From Scilla litardierei (lineage: Eukaryota > Streptophyta > Magnoliopsida > Asparagales > Asparagaceae), in the NCBI GenBank assembly GCA_030789695.1, contig CM061142.1:277505043-277569042 (forward strand): a stretch of DNA of 64,000 nucleotides, in the 5' to 3' direction. The position numbers and the translations under genes are program-made. The notes under the pieces were generated by a model that was not told the DNA's origin, ran no database searches, and saw nothing but the letters and a program-made list of their open reading frames with translations. How positions within the stretch are numbered: position 1 is the stretch's first letter; the number at the start of each line of letters is the position of its first letter. Shown piece by piece: positions 35,747 to 46,294 of this stretch.

Positions 35747-35785
35747 CCCCCCAAAGCTAAACTGCACAGTGTCCTCAATATGCAA
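35747..35785 (-). other. Conserved post-ORF motif ATTGAGGACA...AGCTTTGGGGG
   Basis: The element strand reads ATTGAGGACACTG, then AGTTTAGCTTTGGGGGG. It lies about 0.3 kb after the last ORF, the same relative place as in the two gag-only elements (6826-6862 and 43901-43942). Function unknown. Confidence 0.55.
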
Positions 35786-36067
35786 AGTGTGGCACACTGA
35801 GAGAAAAGATATGGGCGGGGTGGTGAGGGTGCATGCATGATAAAGTATGAAAGTAAAAGAAAATGAGATGGATATGCAAGTGAGGCAATCAGAGATCAAG
35901 ATGGTGCAATATAACTATCCCAAAAATACCTCATCTCTCCCAAGATGATATAGAAAAATAGGAACAAAAAGTGACCAAACTGTGCGTGGAGGAGGGGTGT
36001 AAAATGAGCAGAAAAGATATCATCAATCAAATCAGCGGTAAAAATATGGGAGGCATCAAGTGTGTGA

Positions 36068-38062
36068 CTAAGCAGGTGGTGGAGCACCAGCACCGTCCTG
36101 TGGTGGAGGAGGAGGAGGTGGAGGCTGCTGTGAAGTGGGACGGGCAGCGGCAGGTGGAGCCTCTGACAGTCGCACAAGAATCTGGTTCAGGCTAGCCTGA
36201 ATACCAGGGAGTAGAGCGACGCGAGACTGCACAGCGCCAACGATAGCGGAGAGGGCCCGAAAATCTCCTCTGAGCTCACTAACGGCCCCCTCAAGAGCAC
36301 ACAGATGTTGAACTAGGGTGTCGGGGGGAGGTGGGGCAGAGGGTTGAACAGGTGGGGAGCGGGGCTGCCTAGCACGGCCATCGTAGACTAGTGGTGCCAC
36401 TATAGGGTGGGGCTATGGTGCTGTGCTCACTAAAAGACGCTCAGCCTCTGTAGGAGGCCGAGACGCAAGGATGATCTCAGAAGTGCGAGCAGCAGTAGAA
36501 TCAGAAGCTATGACAGAGGGCGAGAAGGGCAGAGAGGTTGCTGACACAGAAATGGGACAGACATCACGACACTCTCGGTGAAGACAGCGGCAGCGGGGAC
36601 GGTAGTGTCGACGACTGGGAAGGCCGTGAAGTCAACAGAGAATGACTCCCCAGGGGTCGAGAAATATAGACTGGACATGGTCTTGACTACAAAAATAAAA
36701 GAAGGCTTGCCTCTCTCAAGAATAGTGGTGGGGGCGCTCTCAAAACTCACATATGAAATGGGATCAATGGCCAGCGGCACAGAGGTGGTGGTGGTGGTGG
36801 ACTCAACAAGTGTGCTCCCGACACTGACAGAAGTGTGGACAAAAGTGTCGGGAGGAGCGGTCAAATCAGGTGCAGCTAAGGGATCTCCGGGTCCAGAGGT
36901 GGAAGGAGGGGCTCCTGCTCAGTGCCATCAGGCTCTAGCACGTACGCAGCCGGGATGAGAAAGTCCATCGCTGGAATCCACACCCCTCCTGCGGGTCCAA
37001 TATGGGTCCGAGCAGGGCTCGGAAGCACCATGTAATCTGCGCCAAATGGACCATACAGCCAGACCCAGTGGTACTGACCATGAGGACGCAACATCCTCAT
37101 GCGGGCCATAACATCAATGGAAAGGGAAGTGGGGCCCGGGGGTCGTAGCAAGCCAGCTGGGAGGTCTACTCCGCACATGGGAGCCAGAAGAGTTATGAGA
37201 CCACTGCAACAGATAGGCATCCTGGCACCGACAGAGATAATGATACGGTCTAAATACCAAATAGCAATGTCAATCTGAACGACGGGGAGTAAGACGTCTC
37301 CACCTACCTCGAAGGTCCTCGCTCTAGTCATCGCGTAAAGCATGTAAAGCTCAGGCGTCGACATCGTCCCCAGCTCATACCTCGCTAGGAAAGTGGTCGT
37401 CATAAGGCGCTGTGCAATGCGAAGGCATGTGTGGAGGATAGCAGAGGCCTTGGCCCGACTAGGGTCAAAGGCGAGAGGTGATCCCGTGATAAGTGTCCAG
37501 AAGGCATGAGTGTCAAATGACGGTGGGGGGATGTGCATGGGACTATAGGCTCAGTCGGGGCTCGGGATGGGGGGTTACTGAAAATAGGCTCGGAGAATGT
37601 CGAGGGTGACCTCGCACTCATGATCCATCAATCAGAATGATAACTCCCATGAGTCCTACAAATGGAACTAAGGACCTCGAGCATCAGCCGGACGTAGCTG
37701 TTTGTCGACACCGACAGAAAGTCAAGCCACCCCACGTTGTCAAACAACTGGAGCAGGCCCTCAAACACCCCTAGGCACTCAAAATCTGCAATGTGCGCAA
37801 ACCTAGAGGGGACAATCGAAGGATGTGAGATCCTTTCAAATCGGACGCGAAGTGCGTCGTCTAGGAAAGTGATCCCCATAGTGTTGAAAGCGTGGACGAC
37901 CTGTGCCGATGGGGGTGGAATAGGTGCGGTAGGAGGCGGAAGTGTGGGTAGAGGTGGGCTAGGTGGCAGGGACTCCGCTGTAGCAGAGGAGGAGCCAGGA
38001 TCTCTAGTTCTCTTTCGCTTCGAGGTGGGCGCCTGCGAGCGCGACCTAGTCCGTGGAGGCAT
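36068..38062 (-). pseudogene. ATHILA ORF1-like third gene, frameshifted
   Basis: Starts MPPRTRSRSQAPTSKRKRTRD at 38062, basic and NLS-like. The frame passes a TGA at 37628-37630, then shifts near 37530 into a long segment (37538-36876) with the family's core: FDTHAFWTLITGSP, then a conserved helix region (LARYELGTMSTPELYMLYAMTRARTF is its heart) and GLITLLAPMCGVDL. Two further shifts lead to a Thr/Ser/Val-rich part (36864-36508) and a C-terminal helix (LVQHLCALEGAVSELRGDF) with a polyproline tail (36400-36068). The match to Arabidopsis ATHILA ORF1 is from memory of the family's pattern. As in the SIRE third ORF, there is a basic N terminus, globular core and coiled coil, with no signal peptide or membrane segment evident. 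Confidence 0.7.
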
Positions 38063-38214
38063 GTGTGCCGTGAAACGTGTCTAACAATGCGAAGTGCAAT
38101 ATAAAAGGAGCGAGTGTACCCAAGCACGATGCGAATGCAAGTAGTGGATGTGAGCGGAGAAACACCTCCTCTGAGAAGCTCCAAATTTGCCCCCCGATTC
38201 TCCCCCAAGCTAGC

Positions 38215-38325
38215 CTGAAACACAAATTGACAAATTAGCAATGAATATCAATATATTTGGGATAAACTCAAGAGTAATAGATATGTATAAAGTTTAATTT
38301 CGATTCGGGGCGGAAGTGGGCTTAC
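38215..38325 (-). other. Probable intron in the leader of the third ORF
   Basis: Element strand: donor TTTC|GTAAGC at 38325, AT-rich interior and acceptor TTTGTGTTTCAG|GC ending at 38215; length 111 nt, all typical of a plant intron. Exon 2 of the leader then runs from 38214 to ATG 38062. The acceptor could alternatively serve a spliced mRNA from the 5' LTR, as reported for barley BAGY-2. Confidence 0.65.
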
Positions 38326-38593
38326 GAAATGGAGAAATGGAGAAAAGGGGAGAAATAGGACGAAATGGGGATGGACGGTGGCGAACTGGGCGGCGCCGGC
38401 GGCATGGGGTCACGACATCAGCGGTGTGGGGTCGGAGTGTGGTCGCCAACTCGGGCCCAGGGAGGATGTGTAGCTCAGGTGAAGGGAGAGGCGGTTCGGG
38501 CGAACGGGGGAGAAGTCGAAAGCTCTGGCTACGATTTGGGATTTTTTGGGATTTTGGAGATTTGGGCCGCGAGTTTTCATATATATAAGATGA
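38326..38593 (-). promoter_or_regulatory. Internal TATA box and CT-rich leader of the third ORF
   Basis: CTTATATATATG (minus) at 38578-38589 is followed, in element orientation, by a CT/GC-rich leader of about 220 nt that ends at the intron donor. Together with the dyad array just upstream it has every element of an ordinary plant promoter and 5' UTR. Confidence 0.6.
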
Positions 38594-38914
38594 GTCACTC
38601 GACTGAGTGACGTGTTCACTTGTCCGAGTGGCTCGATTTATAAAATTTTCAAAATTTTTCGTAAAAGTACCGACTCGGGCGAGTATCACTTCCCACTCGG
38701 TTGAGTAGACCAAAGTCACTCACCCGAGTGGCAAGGCCACTCAAAGCTTTTCAAGTGCTGAAAGTGTTTGATTCACTCGGACGAGTGACAAAGTCACTCG
38801 GCCGAGTGGCATATAAATAACAGAGAGGGGTTTTTAGAATCATCCCTAATCAGTACCCTACTTGGCCGAGTAGGGTCTTCACTCTGCCGAATGAAAATTT
38901 CACTCGGCCGAGTG
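38594..38914. promoter_or_regulatory. Internal CACTCGGCCGAGTG dyad array
   Basis: About ten 14-bp dyads (cactcgactgagtg, gactcgggcgagta, cactcggacgagtg, cactcggccgagtg among them) end about 5 bp from the TATA box. On the distal side (38916-39010) is a purine-rich block on the element strand like that beyond the LTR arrays, so the whole U3 promoter module appears to be present a second time inside the element. Confidence 0.8.
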
Positions 38915-39184
38915 GGCTGCTATTTTCAGCTCCAACTCTCTGTTTTTGCTCCACTTTCTAATTTTCTTTTCCCCGTCAGTTTCTTCCTTCTCCTGAAGCC
39001 TGAGCGCATTCCTGGAGCGCTTTTCTTTGCCATGGTCATCCTCCATTCATATGGTTACCTATTCTCCATCTCCTACAATGAAAAATATTGCCCGTTGTCA
39101 GGTTCTTCGACACTTGACTCTAAACACTAATAAAGATCTAAAACAAAAATAAAAGGAAAAATTCAACTAAAAATAAGATAGAAC

Positions 39185-39248
39185 CATCGGGTTGCCTCCC
39201 GACAAGCGCTCTTTTAAGGCCTTGAGCTCGACCCCTTAGGATTTGCAA
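39185..39248 (-). other. Pol deletion junction and post-pol motif
   Basis: Directly after the protease frame ends (39249) the element strand reads AAGAGCGCTTGTCGGGAGGCAACCC, wording I know from the region just after pol in plant Ty3 elements. About 3 kb encoding RT, RNase H and integrase are thus absent. Confidence 0.6.
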
Positions 39249-40070
39249 TTAGAGCTCGATGTTCGGTGCATGTGAGATGCACGCGTCAAACTTGCCAGGA
39301 AGGTTGCTTGGGTTTATTTGTTGGTTTTCATCGGTGTTCCTCGGCTCCCCTTCATCATGGGTAGTAGTGGGAGATGAGTCCCCCAAGCTTGAGCTTTTGA
39401 CATCTTTTTTCTTGGCCGGTGAAAAAGATTTGTTGTCTGGTTGAGCTTTCTTCATATTCTTCGCCGTAGAGAGCTTGCATAGCTCTCTAATCTTGACGAC
39501 ATCAGCGTCGTCCTTCTCCTCATCCGTAAGAGGGTCCAGCGGGTCTCCAATCATCTCGCCATCTTTAGTAAGTTGGCCCTCTTCGAGGCCGTCATCGTGC
39601 TTGGCTCCGATGGCAAATGGCATGGCGTCGTCAATCACCTCGTCGAGGAGGTCCACATAGTCCACGTCCTCTTGCCAAGGCATGTGCTTCATTGCCTTTG
39701 GAAAGTGGAGTTCAACTTCAACATTTCCGACGTTCAAGGACAAAGTTCCTTCCATCACATCCATAATCACTCCGGTGGTGGCCAAGAAAGGGCGTCCAAG
39801 AATCAGCGACGTATCCCCTTGCTCCTTAGTATCCATCACCACGAAGTCACATGGCAAGCAAAGTCTGCCTGGTACTTGTAGTAGTATGTTCTCGACAATC
39901 CCTACCGGCCTAGTGATCCGACCGTCCGCGAGTTGTATCTTCATGTCCGTCGCCTTTAGGTCGGTTCCCGTATTCAATTTCTTAAACATCGTGGGGGGTA
40001 TGAGGCTCACAATTGCTCCCAAATCTACCAAAGCTTTCTAAAGTGAGACTCCTCCAACCGTGCAAGGAAT
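39249..40070 (-). pseudogene. Athila-like aspartic protease
   Basis: In the same frame as the upstream gag-linker after TGA (40071-40073) and a nearby TAG. The catalytic motif ALVDLGAIVSLIP is at about 40040-40000, followed by the family pattern LQLADG-like QLADGRI, then DFVVMDT and LILGRPFLATTGVIMDV, and FPKAMKHMP. The Asp-Leu-Gly replaces the usual Asp-Ser/Thr-Gly, as is common in Athila proteases. An acidic/Lys-rich tail follows and the frame ends at the pol deletion. Confidence 0.82.
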
Positions 40071-41083
40071 TCAGAAAATACCGGGATCTTTGAACTTGGT
40101 CGACGCTTTCTCCTTCCTAGTAAACCACGTATTTTGCTCGGCGAGTATGATCCTTTCTTTTCGCTTCTTTCCCGTGATCAAATCCTTTAGTAACTTAGCA
40201 TATGACGGGATTTTGATAATTGCATCCAAGAATGGAATATTCAAGCTCACACCTCGCAAATACTCCAAAAATTTGACGAGCCTTTTCTCAATCCTTGCCT
40301 TTGCCAACCATTGTGGGAATAGTACCGGTGGCATATAAGTGTGCTCCTCACGTGGCTTATCAATTTCAGATTTTTCACCGTCATTTGGCGCCTTTGGGCC
40401 CTCCTCTTCATTGACCGGTTCCTTATCATCCGAAATTTCTTCCCTCGGCTCCTTAGTTTGAACCATGGCGGGGGTAGTGTCCTTTCCGCCTCTTGTAGTT
40501 ACCGCCACAACGGCATTGATGTGGCCGGTATTACTCCGTGGGTTTTGTTCCGGTTGGACCGGAAATTGTTGATTGTTCCTGTTGAGCAATGCTAGTTGCT
40601 CCGCTAATTGTGCCACGACGGTGTTGAGGGAATCTTGTTAGGCCGTCAATCTTGCATTGATCTTATTTTGTTCAGCCATGAACTCTTCAACCCTTGCTTC
40701 ATGTTCTGACCTTGGCGGTGCTTGCGGTGGATTGGGTGCCCTCCATCCTTGATTGTACCCCGGGGGTCTATAGGGTCCGTTTGTTGCCTTGGTGGGAAGT
40801 TTTGTTGTTGGGGTGCTCTTTGTTGATATTGCGATTGTTGTGGAGGCCGGGCTTGTGGTTGTTGCAGTGGTGGATTCAAGGCTCCATCATTATTTGCAGA
40901 TGAAAATCCGAGATGACCCCTTGTAACCGGGTTCACCCAACAACAGGTACTACCCGCAACATATTGAGCTTGCTCCATGGCTCCGTCTCCTTGCTCCCCT
41001 CCAACAAACATAACATGTGCTTGATCTTGCCAGTTGTTCATGCTTCCTCTGGTGTAGAAACGGTGGGGCTCCATGTGGTTCAC
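40071..41083 (-). pseudogene. Athila-like gag C terminus and linker, frameshifted
   Basis: Two segments in different frames: 41083-40646 (QAHVMFVGGEQ, then Gln/Pro-rich) and 40616-40071 (MAQLAEQLALLNR; AVTTRGGKD; acidic stretch; FPQWLAKARIEKRLVKFLEYL; LNIPFLDAIIKIPSYAKLLKDLI; KFKDPGIF). The last motifs are characteristic of the region before protease in Athila elements. No CCHC knuckle was seen. Confidence 0.78.
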
Positions 41084-41099
41084 TAACCAATTTTTCTAG

Positions 41100-42003
41100 T
41101 CTCTCCACGACTTTGTAAAGAGAGTCAAACTTTGAAGAGAGCTCTGCCACGGCTTTTGCCTCATAAATACTTACCGGCTTCAAGGATGACGAAGAATGTC
41201 CCCTTTCGTCGGTCCACTGTTGATTATTCGAATTCATCTCCTCAAGTGGAGCCGTAGCGTCGTCAGATGTCTTCGACAAAATAGCTCCATTTGCGGTTAC
41301 ATCAATTATTTGCTTCGTGCTTGGTTACAATCCGTTATAAAAGCTATGCACAAGCTCCCATAGCTCAATACTATGATGGGGGCATTGGTGTTGGAGATCC
41401 TTGAAATGCTCACATTGCCTCATATAAAGTTTCTTGAGGGCCTTGCTTAAAGGACATGAGTGCGCTTTGAATATTGATAATCTTGGATGACGGGTAAAAC
41501 TTGTTAATAAATGCACTTGTCAGCTCATCCCAAGTAGTGAAGATCCCCTCGGCTTGCATCCTCAACCAATACAATGCCTTGTCTCGAAGAGTAAACGGGA
41601 AGAGGCACAGTCGAATAGCGTCGGCCGGCACTCCAGGCATCTGGAAAGTTGCACACTTAGACAAGAACAATTGAAGATGGTAGTGTGGGTTTTCTTGTGA
41701 GTTCCCATGACATGGGTCTTGTTGCATCCACACTACGAGTCCGGTCTTGGGCTCAAAGTTCTTATCGACCGCCAACTCTGGCATATAAATAGAAGAGGTG
41801 GTAGACGTGGTCTTGGGCTGTAGCCTATCTCGGATGGAGACAAGCCTAGCCAAACGTGCTGCTAGCTCCTCTTGTGTTTTCGATGTGGCCATATGATTTT
41901 TCTCTATATCAAATCTCCTCTCAGCTCTAAGCCTCCTTGTCGTACGCTCGATCTCAGGATCAAATAATATATCTTCTTGTGACGCCTTCGATCTCGTGTA
42001 CAT
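41100..42003 (-). pseudogene. Athila-like gag capsid
   Basis: Begins MYTRSKASQEDILFDPEIERTTRRL at 42003. Core motifs: NPHYHLQLFLSKCATFQMPGV, LCLFPFTLRDKALYWL, TTWDELTSAFINKFYPSSK and SFKQGPQETLYEAM, ending at a stop (41410-41412). The continuation (FKDLQHQCPHH, HSFYNGL) is in another frame with TAA at 41325-41327 where CAA (Gln) is expected, and runs on through SSKFDSLYKVVERLEKL. One frameshift and at least one nonsense codon. Confidence 0.85.
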
Positions 42004-42111
42004 GCACAGAAAACGAGAGTCTAGATAGAATTGTTAGCACGATAGAGGAATAGAAGAGTGAAAATAAAAATAAAAATAAATAACTAAGCAAAGAAAACAC
42101 AATACCGTCGC

Positions 42112-42130
42112 CTCCCTGGCAACGACGCCA
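42112..42130 (-). other. Primer binding site (tRNA-Asp) of the Athila-like element
   Basis: The element strand reads TGGCGTCGTTGCCAGGGAG six bases after the 5' LTR, matching the tRNA-Asp 3' end with few mismatches. Confidence 0.85.
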
Positions 42131-42136
42131 AAAACT

Positions 42137-43876
42137 TGATCGCGCCCGGATATACACCCGAAAAATGACTATAGTCTTATCGCAAGCACACGGTGTAGTG
42201 GCGAGCGGGTATCGAACATAAGGAGGACAAGTGACAGTACTCTATCTTGATTACCTAGCTATTGATGGTAGAATAGAATGGTTTGGATAATAATGTCATT
42301 GTCGTTCAAATAAGAAGTAGAATGCTATATAATAAAAGCGTCTAGGGCTAGGAAATCCCCACTACGGATCATCACTTATTCTTGTGGATTATGAATCTCA
42401 ATGTTGCAAGGCTTCAATTAAAGTGAACTAGTCGTAACTGAATATATAACCAAGCTCACGCTCTCGCGCTATTGTCGGTCTATAGCAACCTAGATTAGAG
42501 CCAACTCTCGTGCAAACCCTAACCTAAGCCACTAGCATGAAGATCGACATCATCGTCCAATCGCACCTCGAGCCCACTCTCGTGTAAACTCGAGCTACAA
42601 TCTAGGTTATGATAGTTCATATTCGTCCAATCTCCTGCAAATGAATATGGATATAGATTTATAATAAAAATCCTAGCTTTGGTCCTTTCTCTTGTAAACC
42701 AAATCTAGAGAATCTTGATTATAAACCTAAATCGAATATCTAGGCCTTCCCATCTATTGAGATTCAATCTCTTGCAAACCCCAATCAATGGAAATTCCTA
42801 GATATTCGTAGTAAATCAATCACAACCTAACTTTTTATCAATCCTAGCAAAAATTCAATTCATTCATCACAATTCTAAGATCGGATCCATAGGGTTCATC
42901 TCCATGCCCTAGAACAAAGAAACTACTCATAATTCATCATAGCAATCTCAGAATTAACAAATAAGATCATATCACAATTCATTGTAAAGAGAAAACAGTT
43001 CATAAAAACTAGAAATTTAGATAGAAAGAACAAACCAAATTGTGCGTCTTTGATCTCCAGCTGAGAATTACAATAAGAATAGCCGTCAAAATTAACTTCA
43101 AGTCTCTCCTAAAACTAGGAATACAATTAGCCTTAAATACAAGTCAAAATCGTCCAGAAATTCCTGACAGATTTGCCCATGGTGTATCCAAAAACCCTAA
43201 TTCGCGACACAGTCGGACTACACTACCGGCCTAGTGATCCGACCGTCCGCGAGTTGTCGGCCGAGTGACAACCCCAATAAAAACAGAGAAATAAGTGGTT
43301 TCGGGGGTCGGTCACCCTATCACACTCGGGCGAGTGGACTTCTTCATTCGGCCGAGTGAGCTTTCTTACTCGACGAGTAGATCTTCTCCATATTCCAGTA
43401 ACTCAGATGATTTTCGGGAGAGAAACCCTGTCACACTCGGGCGAGTGGGCTTCTCCATTCGGCCAAGTGGGATTTCTTGGTCGGTCGAGTGAACTTTGAA
43501 AGTCGGCAGTCATGTATCCGTTTCACTCGGCCGAACGCTCTCCTTCACTAGGCCGAGTGAACGGTCTGGTCGGCCGAGTGAACTATTTTTGGGCTCTTTT
43601 CTTCTCCTCCTCACCTTCACGTCGATTCTATTGAGCTTCTTCCTCTTCCACCCATCCTCTAGCGCTGCTAACTCCTCAAATAAGGCTGTGGGCGGCGCTC
43701 CGGTGCACGTGAAAGTTCCTTGATCTTATTTTTGCTCCAGATCACTCCATATTTCCTGAAATCCGACAAATAGTGAAAAGTAATGTGATATCGTCGAATA
43801 ATCGTGAAAAATACAATATGTGCGATCGAAATGACATGAAAACATGCAGAAAAAGGTGTAATATAAGGGGCGATCA
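42137..43876 (-). repeat. 5' LTR of the Athila-like element
   Basis: 1740 bp, pairs with 32428-34189. TATA-like box at 43131-43140 and dyads at 43256-43585. At 43223-43257 a 35-nt block identical to the element's own protease-coding DNA (39902-39936) replaces the first two dyads present in the other LTR. Confidence 0.92.
43256..43585. promoter_or_regulatory. CACTCGGCCGAGTG dyad array in U3 (5' LTR)
   Basis: Counterpart of 33533-33884 but with the TATA-proximal dyads overwritten by the 35-nt patch. The remaining dyads (cactcgggcgagtg, ttcggccgagtg, tactcgacgagtag, ggtcggccgagtg) show more decay than in the other LTR. Confidence 0.8.
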
Positions 43877-44306
43877 ACCTCCCCCTAGCTAGGTTTGAAA
43901 TGCTTCTCCCCAAGCTAAATTAAGCATTGTCCTCAATGCTTGAGGACCATGAGATAAGGGGAGAAGATTTGTTGGGTTGGGCGGGCGAGCAGGGTGAGAT
44001 ATGGGAAATGTGGATGCAATATGATATCATTAAGTGTAAGGGAATAAGTGGAGCGCACAGGAGAGTCTCCCCCAAGCTAGCATGAAGCATAGCCCCAAAT
44101 GTGATAGTGATGTGAGAAATAGGGATAAATGTGTAGTTAGGAGGTTAATGTAGAAATCAGAGCTAAGTGGAAAATAGAAAATGAGTGAGGCAAATGAGAG
44201 ATGAAGAGATTTATTTAAATAAAAATCTAATGACTAATGCACTCCTCTCACTAATCGAGATGAGACGATATTATTAAGGAACTACACTAGAAAGAAGGTA
44301 AAATAT

Positions 44307-45389
44307 CTACAGATTAGGATACACCTGATCGAAAGGTGGATCCTTAATCTTTATTGGTGCAGGAATCTGTTCTTCCTGCTGCTTTCGTGGCTCAGCTAGC
44401 AGCTTTACTCTACGAATGACATCGGACCCCAATAACGCATCTCCCATCATTTCCTGAAGGTGCCCACATGTAACCTGCATGGAACGAGCCGTGTCAACCC
44501 GACGAGAAAAATTATTACCCCCAATGAAATTAGTCCAGAGATAATCATCAAGAAGCAAAAGAAAATCTAAAGAAAGTTGATGAATACTCCCTAAAGTAAT
44601 TTCGCTACTCTCGGGGTGCACGACCAGATCTTCGTTCTCCTCATGATCTATCTGGTCCGGTGCTAACGTGACCAAGCATGCCTCAGGTAGATATATACCT
44701 GTTTCCTGTGGGAGACACGTCGCGTCAAAGATATCTGAATCTAGGAATGAATGAAATAAAGCATAAGATTCAAAGATGGTGAAAACAGTGTATAGGAAAC
44801 TTCCCTGATCGATGTGGTGATGCTCGAGCTCTGGTGGGACAAGGAGCGGCTGCGGTGCAAATGATGGGGGAGAACACGACTCAGGCCAGATGAGACTGGT
44901 CATCGCACTTGTGGCTGGACCCATGTACTTCTCTAAGGCATGCATGTGTGTCATAGTCTCCTCGATGCTCGTGCATGGCTCCAACTCAGGGACCTCACAA
45001 AAAGAGAAAGTTTGCGCGTGCTCTTCGATTTTTATTGTATCGCTCTTGCCAGTACAAATCTCTCTTATTTCAGCTCCGAACTGGGTCAGGAGCCCCTCAA
45101 TCTTTGCTAACACCCCATGAGGCTTCTGATTTGTTGTGGGTGTGCAGCTCGGAATGACGCCACCGGCATATTATGTACCAATGGTGCCACCTACAACTGG
45201 AGAGGCAAACTCATTAGAAAACAAAATATTTTGCGCAAATAGATTACCTCCTGTAGTGCAGGTGGCTGGCGACGTATTGGGCCAATGGGTGTCCTCTACT
45301 ATAAAAGTGGTTCTCCTCCGTCGAGCAATAAAGTAGCAGATAAGCTTTTGGTCGCCATAAAATGTTCCATCTTCGCTATAAGGCTTCAC
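44307..45389 (-). pseudogene. Gag-derived protein with conserved DPPFxxVY C terminus
   Basis: One frame from about 45389 to 44307 broken only by TAA 45171-45173; the downstream 268 codons are open (no ATG at their start). LAKIEGLLTQFGAEIREI resembles the post-capsid linker of plant Ty3 gag. The C-terminal half aligns with the third part of the ORF at 6967-8601: LDDYLWTNFIGG, VDTAR, GDALLGS, LLAEPRKQQEEQIP and the terminal IKDPPFDQVYPNL. The capsid part is missing. The shared domain has no function I can name. Confidence 0.65.
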
Positions 45390-45791
45390 TCGGCTTCCGG
45401 TGGAGGCAAATATGGTGGAGGACCTCGATGGGAGTGGGTTGGGGAAGGGTTGTAGGTAAGTGGGGGTGGGTCATAGGGGTTGGCATAGTATGTGAAGATG
45501 TTTGTGGCTTGCCCCGGAAGACCGCACATCCCATAGTTACCTACAACCTACAAATTTGGTTTTGTGCTCCCATCCGAGCATCATTATTTGTCGAGACATC
45601 AAAATTAAATGAAAATGTTCTGTCTGACATCCACAATGTTACTCCAAAATCACCCGGCTATAAAGTCAGAAGAGCTAAAGATACATCGTCAGTAAACAAC
45701 AAGTAGCACAGGTGGAGGTAAACATTTTCTTTTATTTGTTTTTATGCATAGTGTAATAGATACACAATTAAATCGATATCAAGCCGATTGC

Positions 45792-45810
45792 CTCCCCGAC
45801 AACGGCGCCA
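45792..45810 (-). other. Primer binding site (tRNA-Asp) of the older gag-only element
   Basis: The element strand reads TGGCGCCGTTGTCGGGGAG, three bases from the LTR beginning at 45814; a near-perfect tRNA-Asp primer site. Confidence 0.9.
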
Positions 45811-46294
45811 TTTTGCTCATCGTCCTGGTGATGCAAAAGATATTTATAAGTTAACCGTGAGCAATACGGATCATATGCAGCAGGTGTCGAACACAGGAAG
45901 GTAGTGGTATGAGTACTGGTTACTCGTGTATCTAATTAGCTACGCGGATAGGAATAGGGAAGGGGGTAATTACACTAAAAATACAAAGATAAAGAAAGGT
46001 GCCAAGGGCCAAGCGTCACGACTAGTGCAAAATGAGCATGTAGGTCGATCTAGCTTCTCATGCCAATAGGTTAAAGTTTTAGATAATAGTCGAGCCTCAA
46101 TCCTTGTCCCCTTGATGTCTAACCGTGAGAGGACTCAGAGAATAGGCTGGATCCCTTGACGTAACCTCAGATGGTTAATCAGATATCACAGGTGTGGTTG
46201 TTCTAGCGAGTGTGCCCGACGGTTAGTCGGCGCCTAGCGCTAGAAAGCCATACACTCCTCGGCAACGTGGTGGGATGAATTTAGTCCATCCAAG

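Larger units (their letters stand above)
32428..43876 (-). mobile_element. Pol-deleted Athila-lineage Ty3 retrotransposon with third ORF, 11449 bp
   Basis: LTRs 32428-34189 and 42137-43876 have matching terminal inverted repeats (TGATCGC...GCGATCA) and are flanked by ACCTC (32423-32427, 43877-43881). The primer site is tRNA-Asp type. The minus-strand order is gag, aspartic protease, then directly the post-pol sequence (GTCGGGAGGCAACCCGATGG, 39185-39205), an internal dyad array and an ATHILA ORF1-like gene. RT, RNase H and integrase are missing. LTRs differ at many positions, so this is older than the SIRE insertion. Confidence 0.9.
43882..46294 (-). mobile_element. Older gag-only LTR retrotransposon, right part
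   Basis: Host of the Athila-like insertion. From right to left: partial 5' LTR (45814-46294, starting TGCTCATCG on the plus strand), tRNA-Asp primer site, a gag-derived ORF, then a shared 3' motif (43901-43942) and purine tract. No protease or polymerase is present, as in the 4190-10378 element. The LTR is cut at 46294 by the next element and no left LTR was recognised. Confidence 0.7.

Noticed and set aside
36068..36400. Independent proline-rich gene at the left end of the third ORF
   Set aside because: Same strand, continuous with the ATHILA ORF1-like gene after frameshifts, and matches its expected coiled-coil tail.
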